DNA from: Thermoguttaceae bacterium
Lineage (GTDB): Bacteria; Planctomycetota; Planctomycetia; Pirellulales; Thermoguttaceae
NCBI GenBank assembly: GCA_025060325.1
Contig: JANXBW010000004.1
Location: forward strand, 124,001-188,000
Direction of reading: 5' to 3'
DNA: 64,000 nt
The notes below the pieces were generated by a model, which made no database searches, was not told the DNA's origin, and worked only from the letters and a program-made list of their open reading frames with translations. The position numbers were made by a program, and so were the translations under genes. Of the stretch, positions 8,700-17,763 are shown piece by piece (position 1 is the stretch's first letter; each line of letters opens with the position of its first letter).

Positions 8700-9281
8700 T
8701 CCTTCGACCCCCAAAGTGCAAAGCATGTTTATGTGCCCAGGTGGGGTATGGCCACTTTCTGGGAAGGGTTCCCCAGAAAGTCAGGGGACGGGCGTGCTCA
8801 TCCATGGCACGGTTTTCGGCATATGCACCCTATCTTGAGATATCGTCTTACGCTTTTAATCGGCATGACCATAATGGGCGGATTCACTCGTTCGGAGGAA
8901 AAAAACCTGCGTGGGCCACTCAGTTCGGAAGGTGAAGCAGGCCCGGGGGCTTCGGCTCATCCCGGTCAAAAGATCTGGACTAGCAGGGTAGGCAAGACGA
9001 GGAAACCAGGATAAAGACGAAACGGGGGGAAACCCTAGACTTAAGCTCCAAAGTTCCGCCGACTACTTGAAGGGCGGCGCACCCAAAAGCTGACAAACAA
9101 GCTGCGTAGCGGAAATCATCCGCCCTACTAAAGGGATAAATCCCCGGCAGACATCGGGTCAGAAATTCCGCGGCGGAGATGGGGTTAGAAATCGGGGAGA
9201 AGTGAACAAAGTAGGCATACGCTTCCACTCTACGGGGAACTGGCCGGCTTGGCCGGGTTGTTCTCTACCAACGGGCGACTT
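8700..9281. other. Intergenic, hairpin only
   Basis: The 582 bp between pdxA and the lipoprotein gene hold the inverted repeat at 8754-8781 and presumably the lipoprotein promoter. Short frames here lack ribosome binding sites or family features. Confidence 0.5.
8754..8781. promoter_or_regulatory. Perfect 10-bp inverted repeat upstream of lipoprotein gene
   Basis: ACTTTCTGGG (8754-8763) and CCCAGAAAGT (8772-8781) are exact complements with an 8-base spacer. There is no T-run on either side, so it fits an operator or a 5' UTR hairpin better than a terminator. Confidence 0.5.
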
Positions 9282-10343
9282 CTAAACCGGCCCCGCGAGC
9301 TCCACTCGTCCCTCGTGGCCCTGTCGTACTCGGGCCAGCTGCGCCGCAAGCCTAATAGCCTCGATCATGCTGTCCGGACTGGCTCTGCCTTGCCATGCAA
9401 TATCGAAAGCGGTCCCGTGGGCAACGCTGGTTCGAATAATCGGTAGCCCCACAGTCACATTGACCGCGCGGTCCATCCCCAAAAGCTTGATGGGAATGTG
9501 CCCCTGGTCGTGGTACATCGCCACGACGCCGTCAAAATTCCCCTGGGCCGCCTGGACGAAAAGCGTATCGGCGGGCAGAGGGCCGAAAACATTGATCCCC
9601 GCCCGACGAGCATCCTCAATGGCAGGTCTTAGGATCTCTTCTTCCTCGGCGCCGAAAATTCCATGCTCGCTCGCATGGGGATTAAGGGCTGCTACTGCGA
9701 TCCGGGGGGAGGGCGCTTTGAGCTGAGTGAGGAAATCGTGAAGGAAGAGAATCTTATCAAAGACGCTTTCTCTAGTAATCTTTCCAAAGATCTCCCGCAT
9801 TGCCGTGTGCAGTGTCACATGCGCAACCGCAAGCCCGGACTTCTCCCCGGACTCTTCAGGGGGTGCAAGGTAGAGAAGCATGGCGAATTTCTCAACCCCG
9901 CAAATTTCTGCCAATAACTCCGTATGCCCGGGGTAACGAAAGCCCCCAAGGTGCATCGCCTCCTTACTAAGGGGAGCTGTTGCCAGCGCGGCGCATTCGC
10001 CGGCGAGGGTAGCCTTGGTAGCGGCGATAACGGCCTCGGCGGCAATCCGCCCGGCTTCCGGCTGAACAACGCCCGCTGCTATCTCCCGATCGGTCATTCC
10101 ACAAGGGATTACAAATATTCGCGAGGGCGAAGGTCTTGCATCGGCAGGGGAAGGGACTACATGAATCTCTGCTCCCGAGGGGAGAAACTGGCAAACAGCC
10201 CGCCGGATAATCTTCGGATCCCCGAAAACGATAGGCCGACACACCTCCGAAACGCGGCGGGAAGCGCAAGCTCGGACCACAATTTCAGGTCCTACCCCGG
10301 CTGGGTCCCCCATGGTGACAGCCACTAGTGGAAGTCGGCTCAA
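9282..10343 (-). CDS. pdxA: 4-hydroxythreonine-4-phosphate dehydrogenase
   Basis: PdxA oxidises 4-phosphohydroxy-L-threonine with NAD in the DXP-dependent pyridoxal phosphate pathway. The 353-aa protein shows VTMGDPAGVGPEI at the N-terminus, YPGHTELLAE with a metal-binding His, AALNPHASEHGIFGAEE and YHDQGHIPIKLLGMD near the C-terminus, all PdxA hallmarks. The start is TTG at 10343, which overlaps the stop of the upstream nucleosidase-like gene in a TTGA arrangement. This suggests translational coupling, and no ATG fits the conserved N-terminus. The PdxA2-like decarboxylating dehydrogenases are a less likely alternative. Confidence 0.93.
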   Translation of the reverse strand: MSRLPLVAVTMGDPAGVGPEIVVRACASRRVSEVCRPIVFGDPKIIRRAVCQFLPSGAEIHVVPSPADARPSPSRIFVIPCGMTDREIAAGVVQPEAGRIAAEAVIAATKATLAGECAALATAPLSKEAMHLGGFRYPGHTELLAEICGVEKFAMLLYLAPPEESGEKSGLAVAHVTLHTAMREIFGKITRESVFDKILFLHDFLTQLKAPSPRIAVAALNPHASEHGIFGAEEEEILRPAIEDARRAGINVFGPLPADTLFVQAAQGNFDGVVAMYHDQGHIPIKLLGMDRAVNVTVGLPIIRTSVAHGTAFDIAWQGRASPDSMIEAIRLAAQLARVRQGHEGRVELAGPV

Positions 10344-11251
10344 GTTGGATTCTCCGCTTGCCTTAAAGCAGATTCCCCGGTGGCACCGATATCTGCCAGT
10401 TTGTTAATCAATTTGACGATGAATCTCGCGAGTTGATCGCTTGCCATCAATCGCCTTTCGAATAGTCGCCAGGTGGCCTTGAAACCCCCTTTTCGCAGAA
10501 TGGATCCGATAATCGCCCCGGCTCGGCCTGCCCAACTCTTTTGCGACTCGATCCAATTTGCCTCCGGAGAAGGGACCTCATCGAATGCCTCGCTCACCAC
10601 CCGGACGACAAGAGTGCTACCTAAATTGCTGCGGCAAAACTGAACGAGGTCTGGCCCAGTGCAATCATAAATCGCCGCGCCTGTCCTCTCTCCGACGTGC
10701 CGTTTTTCCTCCAGACCCACAGGAGGTTGGGAAAGACAAGCGAGCCGGACACTTGGCAATTTCGACTCTCGAAACCACTCCCTAAGCTCCGCAGGGATCT
10801 CAAGCCGGGTTACCTCCTCCGGCAAGCTGACGCCGGCGCCGCACAGGGAGCTTACAGCCACGACTTCTCCGACCCCCAGCTCGCTATCAAGCGCTCCTGC
10901 GAAACCTGCCGAGATCATCCACCGCGGAGCGTACCCGTGGCTTAATGCTTCCGCCGCATTTGAGAATGGTAGAGCCCCTATCCGAGGGTAACAAATGATG
11001 AGAGGGAAGGCTCCTAATCTTCCCAGGCAAACTCGGAACGATTGCCCCTCGAAAACGGTCCGCTCCGCAAGCGCATCCTCAAGTCCCCCCGCCTCGTAGG
11101 CCCGCGAAAACAAAACCCCCGCGATGTAACCAGGCTCCAATGCGGGTTGCGACCGGTTTGCAGCCGGCATGTTGGAAAGATGGCTAAGCGGGCTTTTGTT
11201 CGCCGGGAGATTTGGCCGCGCCGGGGTTTCGTTGGAACCTTCAGCGTCCAT
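10340..11251 (-). CDS. Nucleoside phosphorylase / nucleosidase-like protein
   Basis: The 303-aa protein carries a PNP/UDP-phosphorylase fold signature: MISAGFAGALDSELGVGEVVAVS, then AAIYDCTGPDLVQFC (in place of the usual substrate-binding E-M block) and VVRVVSEAFDEVPSPEAN near the C-terminus, where MTA/SAH nucleosidases and futalosine hydrolase carry SD. The normal catalytic Asp region reads SEAFDE. The acidic substrate-binding motif is unusual, so activity on MTA, SAH or futalosine cannot be stated. The first 40 residues are low complexity, and the true start may be further in, for example ATG at 11170. It overlaps pdxA by four bases, so the two are probably co-translated. Confidence 0.7.
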   Translation of the reverse strand: MDAEGSNETPARPNLPANKSPLSHLSNMPAANRSQPALEPGYIAGVLFSRAYEAGGLEDALAERTVFEGQSFRVCLGRLGAFPLIICYPRIGALPFSNAAEALSHGYAPRWMISAGFAGALDSELGVGEVVAVSSLCGAGVSLPEEVTRLEIPAELREWFRESKLPSVRLACLSQPPVGLEEKRHVGERTGAAIYDCTGPDLVQFCRSNLGSTLVVRVVSEAFDEVPSPEANWIESQKSWAGRAGAIIGSILRKGGFKATWRLFERRLMASDQLARFIVKLINKLADIGATGESALRQAENPT

Positions 11252-11490
11252 GGAGCACTGAGTTAATGGCGTTTTGATGCCTTGCGAGTTTTCGCGGATT
11301 GCCTCACCAAGTTGGCATGAGCTTCAGCCGACTGGCGGCGTCGGGGGGATTAATCTTAAAAGCGCAGAAACTTGCGGAACCTCCCTGGGCATTCTAAACT
11401 TTAGGTTTACACATCTCAACGCTTCGCCGCTCCTTGCCGGACGTGCGAGAAGCCTCCAGTTTGGCCATTTTTAGAGGCGGGGATTGCTCC

Positions 11491-12273
11491 ATGAGAAAAG
11501 CAGTCGCGCTTGTCGTCGGTATCGGCTTAGGTTTGGCGCTTGCGATCGGGCCGGCCGAAGAGGGCCGAGCCTTCTGGGGCTGGGGCGGTTGTGGCGGATG
11601 GTGGTGTGGTCCCCGGTGGGACGGTGGTTGTTGGTACCTTGGCATCAGACCGGGGCCAATCCGTAGGTTGCTTTTTGGGCCTTACCGCTGGTATTGGGTA
11701 CCCACGCACTGTCTGTGGACAATAAGCTCATGTTGCCTGGCGGATTGTTGTTGCGGAGGGGAGTGCCCGGTCGTTCATGAGCATCCGAAGCCACCAGCCC
11801 CGCGTCAACAGCCGACAGCGGCGCCCGTGGATCAACCACCGAAAGAAGGGGAGGTTCCAACCCCACAAGCACCTCCCGGTGCTCAGCAGGAAAGTGCCCC
11901 GGCCGGAATAATGCCGCTTCCCATGCCGGCAACACCGCAAGCAAATGCGCGGGGAGGGCAGGGGAGGGGAGGTGTGGCAAGCCGTGTGAACACTCGGACG
12001 GGTACAGCGGAAATCCGGCTGGTTGTCCCGTGGGAGGCTCGTGTCATCATTAACGGGCATCGCACGCGAAGTGCCGGTCCCGTGAGGCGCTATGTTTCTT
12101 TAGGCCTCGAGCCGGGGAAAGTTTATCGCTATACAATTCGCGTTGAGCTTTCCGATAAAGATCGGTCAGTTTTTCAAGAGCAAGATGTTTGGCTTGCCGC
12201 AGGTCAGGCCGTCGAACTTGCCGTGAGATTAACGCCGTCTGACAAGGGGCTTTTGGCATCTATGCGCCAGTGA
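11491..12273 (+). CDS. Exported TIGR03000-domain protein
   Basis: The 260-aa protein starts with a signal peptide (MRKAVALVVGIGLGLALAIG, cleavage near GRAF), then a Gly/Trp/Cys-rich segment and a long Pro/Gln-rich linker. Residues of about 175-255 match TIGR03000, a domain found almost only in planctomycetes: VPWEARVIINGHRTRSAG, then VRRYVSLGLEPGKVYRYTI and AGQAVELAVRL. The function of the domain is unknown. The ATG at 11491 is chosen because the signal peptide begins there. A KOPS-like cluster (11951-11968) lies in the linker, coding for Gly/Arg-rich sequence. It stands alone between oppositely oriented pdxA and asd. Confidence 0.85.
   Translation: MRKAVALVVGIGLGLALAIGPAEEGRAFWGWGGCGGWWCGPRWDGGCWYLGIRPGPIRRLLFGPYRWYWVPTHCLWTISSCCLADCCCGGECPVVHEHPKPPAPRQQPTAAPVDQPPKEGEVPTPQAPPGAQQESAPAGIMPLPMPATPQANARGGQGRGGVASRVNTRTGTAEIRLVVPWEARVIINGHRTRSAGPVRRYVSLGLEPGKVYRYTIRVELSDKDRSVFQEQDVWLAAGQAVELAVRLTPSDKGLLASMRQ
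11951..11968 (+). repeat. KOPS-like polar motif, three overlapping copies
   Basis: GGGGAGGG (11951), GGGCAGGG (11956) and GGGGAGGG (11961) overlap inside the linker of the TIGR03000 protein gene. They point toward 19.0 kb. The run of four G-tracts could also form a G-quadruplex. Confidence 0.6.
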
Positions 12274-12521
12274 CTAGGAGGGTTGCCTTTGGGAGATAGG
12301 GGGGCTTTGCCTGAGTGACTTGGAGCGAGTGGAGAGAGGACGGGGCTGGGACTGAATAGTTGGGAGCTTGGCCAGCCTCGGCCTGAAAAGTGGGAGTGCT
12401 CAGCGGTTGTCATCGGCATTCCGCCGGAGTGAGGTCGGCGGCTAGACGGCTGGTAAATGCCGGACGACCTTTGGTGATGAGGTGTAGGTAAGCAGTCCGT
12501 TATACCTATTTAAAAGGAGGC

Positions 12522-13535
12522 ATGCGGTTGTTCGACAACATTGCGGTCGTTGGGGCCACTGGAGCGGTTGGCCGGCTGATTTGTCGACTTTTGGAAGAGC
12601 GGCAGTTCCCCTTCCGAAATATTCGCTTTTTTGCGTCCGCGCGCTCTGCGGGTAAGACGATCACATTTAAAGGGAGGGAATACCCCGTTGAGGAATTGCG
12701 GCCGGAAGCCTTTGACGGAATACAACTTGTCATCAGTAGCACGCCGGATGAGGTGGCCGGCTGGTTTATTCCTGAAGTGGTGAAACGTGGCTGCATTGTT
12801 GTCGACGAAAGTGCTTACTGGCGGATGAACCCGGACGTCCCGCTGGTTATCCCGGAGGTCAATCCGCACGCAATTCGCTCTCACAAAGGCATCATTGCCA
12901 GTCCCAATTGCTCCACCACGCAAATGGTGATGGCCATTAAACCGCTGCATGATGCCGCCCGCGTGCGCCGGGTGATTGTCAGCACTTATCAAGCCACCAG
13001 TGGCGCTGGGGTGGCCGGTACTCGCGATTTGATCAACGGAACGAAGGCTTATTTTGACGGGCAAGATTACAAGTACGAATGCTTCGCCTACCCGATCGCA
13101 TTCAATTGCATCCCGCAAATCGGAAGCCCGAAGCACAAGGGTTATACTTCCGAGGAAATGAAGATGGTGCTTGAAACGCGCAAGATTCTGGAGGATGAGT
13201 CGATCCAGATCTGCGCCACTTGTGTACGTATTCCTGTGCGGAATTGCCACAGCGAAAGTATTGTGGTCGAAACTGAGCGAAAGGTGACCGTGGAAGAAGC
13301 CCGGGAACTTTTCGCGAAAATGCCGGGCGTCGTTGTTGTGGACGATTTAGACAAAAAGCTTTACCCGATGCCGATCAATTGCGATGATCGCGATGAGGTA
13401 TTCATTGGCCGGATCCGGGAGGACTTGTCGCATCCCAACGGCCTTGCATTTTGGTGCGTAAGCGACAACCTGCGCAAGGGCGCGGCGACCAACGCTGTTC
13501 AAATTGCCGAGCTGTTGCTGCGGGAAATGACTTGA
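12522..13535 (+). CDS. asd: Aspartate-semialdehyde dehydrogenase
   Basis: Asd reduces aspartyl phosphate to aspartate semialdehyde with NADPH, the branch point to lysine/diaminopimelate, threonine and methionine. The 337-aa protein has the NADP loop VVGATGAVG, the catalytic Cys130 in ASPNCSTTQ and the active-site His243 in RNCHSES. The last motif differs from the more usual G-H-S-E by having Cys before His. A strong AAGGAGG at 12514-12520 lies only one base from the ATG at 12522. The in-frame TTG at 12528, seven bases away, may therefore be used as well or instead. It stands as a single gene. Confidence 0.95.
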   Translation: MRLFDNIAVVGATGAVGRLICRLLEERQFPFRNIRFFASARSAGKTITFKGREYPVEELRPEAFDGIQLVISSTPDEVAGWFIPEVVKRGCIVVDESAYWRMNPDVPLVIPEVNPHAIRSHKGIIASPNCSTTQMVMAIKPLHDAARVRRVIVSTYQATSGAGVAGTRDLINGTKAYFDGQDYKYECFAYPIAFNCIPQIGSPKHKGYTSEEMKMVLETRKILEDESIQICATCVRIPVRNCHSESIVVETERKVTVEEARELFAKMPGVVVVDDLDKKLYPMPINCDDRDEVFIGRIREDLSHPNGLAFWCVSDNLRKGAATNAVQIAELLLREMT

Positions 13536-13615
13536 GCTTTCCTGGGGTTGGTAGCCGTCGGAGCTAACGCATTGCCAACTTCTCGTACCGGTCACCGGGC
13601 CTGGCATGCGGCGCG

Positions 13616-14554
13616 ATGAAATGGTTTCGGTGCGTGCTGGCCTACGATGGTAGCGGCTTTGCGGGTTGGCAGCGTCAACCGGGCCAGAGGACTGTTGAAG
13701 GAGCGGTGGCCGAAGCGTTGGAAAAGATTTTCGGCCATCCTGTTGACATTTCCGCCGCAAGTCGCACGGACGCAGGAGTCCATGCCCTGGGGCAGGTCAT
13801 TGGCTTTGGGGTGGAGACGCGGTTAGCTCCGGAGCTCGTGCTAAGAGCCCTGAACTCCCGACTGCCGGAAGACGTCTGCGCGACGGTTGTTGAAGAGACT
13901 TTTCCTGGTTTTGATCCCCGCCGACACTCTTACGGAAAGCGCTATCGCTACTGGATCGGCGATGGGCCGGGGTGGAGTCCATTCCTCCGCCACTACCAAT
14001 GGCAGTGGAAGCGAGGAAGACTCGATTGCCATGCCATGCAGGAGGCAGCAAGATTGCTCCTGGGTACTCACGACTTTGCTTGTTTTCAAAACACGGGTTC
14101 GCCGCGGAGTTCCACCACGCGAACGCTTTACCAAGTCATCGTCGAACGGGTAGAACCGTCACGTTTTAGCGAGAACGTGCCACCTCAGAAGGGTAGGGTA
14201 GGGGAGGGGTTCTGGAGCTGGAACCGTGCGGAAGGACGTGAGGACTTAGGAGCGGAGGCTTTCCTTTCGCAGTTATGGTGTCGGGGTGGGGTGTTTATTT
14301 TGGTGGAGGGGGATGGCTTCCTTTATAACATGGTGCGATCAATCGTGGGCACCCTGGTGGAGGTCGGTCGCGGTGCTCGGCGACCGGAGTGGGTCGGGCA
14401 AGTCCTTGCTTCGCGTGATCGTCGCCAAGCAGGGCCTACTGCCCCTCCGTGGGGACTCTACTTAGAAAAAGTCTTTTGTTGCGATTCGATCGACGGTGGA
14501 ATCACAGTGCCGGCCAGCGGTACCACCCAGTTGCCGCCGCTTTCCACGGAATGA
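13616..14554 (+). CDS. truA: tRNA pseudouridine(38-40) synthase with lineage-specific insertion
   Basis: TruA converts U38-U40 of tRNA anticodon arms to pseudouridine. The catalytic Asp52 lies in SRTDAGVHALGQ, and FDPRRHSYGKRYRYWI and EGDGFLYNMVRSIVGTLVEVGRG are family blocks. At 312 aa it is longer than the usual 250-270. Residues of about 181-224 form an insertion between the RTLYQV strand and the GVFILVEGDGFLY strand, and a C-terminal tail of about 25 residues follows. The insertion contains KGRVGEG, encoded by a tandem array of the polar GGGTAGGG motif. Both halves of the active site look intact. Confidence 0.95.
   Translation: MKWFRCVLAYDGSGFAGWQRQPGQRTVEGAVAEALEKIFGHPVDISAASRTDAGVHALGQVIGFGVETRLAPELVLRALNSRLPEDVCATVVEETFPGFDPRRHSYGKRYRYWIGDGPGWSPFLRHYQWQWKRGRLDCHAMQEAARLLLGTHDFACFQNTGSPRSSTTRTLYQVIVERVEPSRFSENVPPQKGRVGEGFWSWNRAEGREDLGAEAFLSQLWCRGGVFILVEGDGFLYNMVRSIVGTLVEVGRGARRPEWVGQVLASRDRRQAGPTAPPWGLYLEKVFCCDSIDGGITVPASGTTQLPPLSTE
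14191..14208 (+). repeat. KOPS-like polar motif, three overlapping copies inside truA
   Basis: GGGTAGGG (14191), GGGTAGGG (14196) and GGGGAGGG (14201) overlap and point toward 19.0 kb. They lie within the part of truA encoding a non-conserved insertion. Four G-tracts with one- or two-base loops also make it a G-quadruplex candidate. Confidence 0.65.
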
Positions 14555-14713
14555 CGCTTAACAATCGCAGCCCATCCCTGAGCGCAACCCGACGCGCCCG
14601 CCTCTGCGCGGTACTCCATGTTGTGAGAGCCCCACTTCCCCGATTACGCTCGGAATCCGGGTAGGTGGTCAGTTCCTCTTGCTGGGAAACAAGCACGATC
14701 AGCCTATGCTGTC

Positions 14714-15898
14714 ATGCGAATCGCCCACATCATAACCCGGCTTATTATCGGCGGGGCACAGGAGAACACCCTCCTTTGCTGCGAAGATCTCATCAACCTT
14801 TTTGGCGAAGATGTGTTGCTTATCACTGGCCCGCCCCTGGGACCTGAAGGAAGTCTCGTTGACCGCGCCATCCGCAATCGTGTGCCGCTAAAGATCATCC
14901 CCTGGCTCCGGCGGGAGATTCATCCCTGGCGCGATCTCCGGAGCTACTGGGCAATTCGACGAGTGCTCCAGGTTTTTCGGCCAGATGTTGTTCACACACA
15001 TAGCGCCAAGGGGGGAATTTTGGGGCGCTTGGCGGCTTACCGCCTGCGAGTTCCTGTGATCGTCCACACAGTTCATGGGGCCCCTTTTCATCCGTATCAA
15101 CACTTTGTCGCGCGGGAATTTTGTCGGCTGGCTGAAGTTTGGGCCGCGCGGTATTGCGATATCTTTATCACCGTTGCAAACGCAATGAGGACCCTCTTGG
15201 TTCAGGGGTCAATTGCGCCTCCTGAAAAATGCATAACCATCTATAGCGGTATGGAAATTGAACCCTTTGTCAACTGTGGGACATACCGGCAGGAGACCCG
15301 TCGGAAGCTGGGATTTTCGGCGGACGAGGTAGTGGTGGGCAAAGTTGCCCGGCTTTTCCCGCTTAAAGGTCATGACGATGTGATCGAGGCGGCCGGCCCG
15401 GTTATAGCACAAAACCCTAAAGTCCGCTTTTTGTTCGTGGGGGGTGGGATCCTCGAAAATGATTTAAAGAAAAAAATCCAGGACAAAGGGTTGGCAGATT
15501 ATTTCGCGTTTACGGGCTTGATTCCCCCGGAGAAACTCCCTGCGGTGATAAGCGCGATGGATATTCTTGTGCATACCAGTTTGCGGGAAGGGCTGGCCCG
15601 GGTACTCCCCCAAGCTTTGCTGGCGGGAATACCCGTTATTAGTTACGACGTTGACGGGGCTCGCGAGGTGGTTATCCCGGAAAAGACAGGGATACTTCTT
15701 CCTGCTCGTGATGTCGCCGGGTTAGCCTCCGCAATCTTAAGATTGGCACAAGACCCTGCGATTCGTCGGCAATTTGGTGAGGCAGGCCGACTTTTGTGTC
15801 AGGAAATCTTTCCCCATGAGAAAATGACTCGCGAAATCCACGCTCTTTACTGTAAACTCCTCCGGAGTAAAGGGTACCGTGTGGACATGGTGGGGTAG
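14714..15898 (+). CDS. Glycosyltransferase family 4
   Basis: The 394-aa GT-B enzyme transfers a sugar from a nucleotide donor, probably for an envelope polysaccharide. The N-terminal domain has IITRLIIGGAQENTL and VVHTHSAKGGILGRLAA. The C-terminal donor domain has VGKVARLFPLKGHDDVIEA and TSLREGLARVLPQALLAGIPVISYDV. The family EX7E motif reads E-x7-Q here, the second Glu being replaced by Gln, as in some GT4 subgroups. The last codons and stop overlap a GGGTAGGG pair (15893-15905). The acceptor and donor cannot be predicted. Confidence 0.88.
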   Translation: MRIAHIITRLIIGGAQENTLLCCEDLINLFGEDVLLITGPPLGPEGSLVDRAIRNRVPLKIIPWLRREIHPWRDLRSYWAIRRVLQVFRPDVVHTHSAKGGILGRLAAYRLRVPVIVHTVHGAPFHPYQHFVAREFCRLAEVWAARYCDIFITVANAMRTLLVQGSIAPPEKCITIYSGMEIEPFVNCGTYRQETRRKLGFSADEVVVGKVARLFPLKGHDDVIEAAGPVIAQNPKVRFLFVGGGILENDLKKKIQDKGLADYFAFTGLIPPEKLPAVISAMDILVHTSLREGLARVLPQALLAGIPVISYDVDGAREVVIPEKTGILLPARDVAGLASAILRLAQDPAIRRQFGEAGRLLCQEIFPHEKMTREIHALYCKLLRSKGYRVDMVG

Positions 15899-15905
15899 GG
15901 TAGGG
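15893..15905 (+). repeat. KOPS-like polar motif, two overlapping copies
   Basis: GGGTAGGG at 15893 and at 15898 overlap the stop codon of the GT4 gene and point toward 19.0 kb. Confidence 0.6.
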
Positions 15906-16164
15906 GAGTGGAAAAGCGCAGGTCTTCCCTTGGAGAACTGCTCGTTTGGTTATAGCCGATGTTGCCGGGGGGAGAGGACGTCGGAGGGTGTTTTCCGAGC
16001 TGACCATTCTCTGGTGCCGCTGTTGTTGGTTAGTGATCGAGCGAGTTGCGGACTAAACTGAAGGGAGGCTTTCCAAGAAGGCTCCGCCGATGTGTCCCCG
16101 GCGAGCGGACATTCCTCGGTGAGTTTGGCTTCCATTTTGGATTTAGGCAAAGATTGAGCCAGGA

Positions 16165-17001
16165 GTGAGTCAGGCACTTACCCGCAGGCTAGGACCTTAT
16201 CGGCTTATTAGCCTCGTGTACACAGGCGCCACTACGCAGCTGTGGCAGGCTGTTCACGAAGGCGAGCACAAATACTACGCCGTGAAGGTGCTTCTGGATC
16301 AATTTCGTGAGAGCCGGGAGCATCTTCGTTTCCTTCGTCGCGAGTATGAGGTTGGCCGGCAGCTCCTCCATCCGCGGATCATTCGCGTCCACAAGCTGGA
16401 ATTGGGGCCGAACGCTGCTTATTTAGTGATGGAGTGGTTTCCGGCACCCAGCATGCGCTCCTGGATCCAGCGGGGTTTAGGCGATTTGGCTTCGCAAATT
16501 GAGAAGATCATCCTGCAGGCTACCGAGGCGCTTGCCTTCATGCATACGCAGGGATGGATCCACCGCGATGTGAAACCCGACAACTTTCTTGTCTCTCCCC
16601 AAGGGGAGGTAAAGCTTATCGACTTCGCTCTTGCCCGCCGGCAAGCCGGAATATTGGAGCGGCTCCTTCCATTTCGGAGAAGAATCCAGGGGACGCAAAG
16701 TTACATGTCGCCGGAGCAAATCCGCGGGCAGCTGCTGGAGGCAGCCTCGGACGTCTACAGTCTTGGGTGTACTTTTTTCCACCTTCTGGCCGGCCAACCA
16801 CCGTTTTCGGGGACGACCACGACTGAGCTTCTGCACAAGCACTTGCGGGCAGTACCGCCACCGCTTGAACGTTACCAGCCCAAGGTGAACCCCGCCTTTG
16901 CGGACTTGGTCCGCCGAATGCTCTCAAAGTCGCCCAAGGAGCGGCCGCGATCTGCACAGGAAGTTCTCGAGGAGTTAAACCGGATCCCGGTCTTCCGGTA
17001 A
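16165..17001 (+). CDS. Stand-alone Ser/Thr protein kinase domain, atypical
   Basis: The 278-aa protein is a bare Hanks-type kinase domain with no membrane segment or sensor. Lys41 (YYAVKV), the catalytic loop HRDVKPDNFL (Asp135, Lys137, Asn140) and the APE-like block GTQSYMSPEQIRG are present. The metal-binding DFG is DFA (Asp153 kept, Gly lost), and the glycine-rich loop is poor (LVYTGATTQLWQAV, a single Gly). It may therefore have low activity or a different ATP-loop geometry. The start is a GTG at 16165 with AGGA directly adjacent, which is not ideal; no in-frame ATG fits. There is no phosphatase or FHA partner nearby. Confidence 0.85.
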   Translation: MSQALTRRLGPYRLISLVYTGATTQLWQAVHEGEHKYYAVKVLLDQFRESREHLRFLRREYEVGRQLLHPRIIRVHKLELGPNAAYLVMEWFPAPSMRSWIQRGLGDLASQIEKIILQATEALAFMHTQGWIHRDVKPDNFLVSPQGEVKLIDFALARRQAGILERLLPFRRRIQGTQSYMSPEQIRGQLLEAASDVYSLGCTFFHLLAGQPPFSGTTTTELLHKHLRAVPPPLERYQPKVNPAFADLVRRMLSKSPKERPRSAQEVLEELNRIPVFR

Positions 17002-17763
17002 GAAAGCTTTTCCGCTTGCCTTGGCGTTGGGAGATTTAGGCTGGCAGAAAGGCAATCATCACCCGGCTCAGTGAAAATCTTACAGTTTAAGCAGATTATC
17101 CAGATTATCAGGAAATTCTCACGGCTAGCAGCTCAAAGCCGCACCCTGTGCGACGAAAGAGTCGGAAAGCCAGTTCGGCGGTCGCCGCCTCCGGAAAAGC
17201 TTGCGTGGGCCTAAGACCCGGGCGGGTTTGAGTCGTTTCTGAGTCCTCGAGTTTTAGGCCTCGCCGCGTGGAGCTAACCGTGGATCGCGCCCCGGAGTAC
17301 CTCCAATCGCCTCAACATCCCGAAGCGGCGCCTGGCCGCAAGTGCTCGGCAGGCCTAACGGGCCACGGGGTTGGAATGGTTCACCCTGCGGCGTGTGCGG
17401 GCCGATACATTTCAATTTGGCAGCTGGATATGCCAATTGCTTAAAATTCGAACCGTCGATACATTAGCCAAATCCCATAAACTTTGCAAACTTGCGCAGA
17501 AATGGGCTTTGCTTTTATGGGACTTTAGCGGCAGAAATATTGCCAGCAGCGGGGGCTACCGGCTAGCATTTGGCTCGCCCGACCGGGGTTTGCTTCCATG
17601 CTCCGGTGTGTCCGACCGATTTTCGCGGCGTATGAGCGAGGGCAGTTCAGTTGACTGAATGACTGGCCTGAACAAGGTTTGGGGCGCCCCTCCCCCACTG
17701 GTAGGACTGCAGTACGCTCAGACGGCAAAACAAGCTCACCCACTGTCTTAAGGACAGCGCAGC
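17002..17763. other. Long intergenic region
   Basis: The 762 bp between the kinase and accA have no supported gene. A tandem 9-bp repeat, CAGATTATC twice, lies at 17092-17109. One GGGGAGGG copy on the minus strand (17688-17695) points away from dif. The accA promoter is presumably here. Confidence 0.5.

Noticed and set aside
8980-9228. 82-aa minus-strand open frame
   Set aside because: No ribosome binding site, no recognisable family and odd composition. Probably chance.
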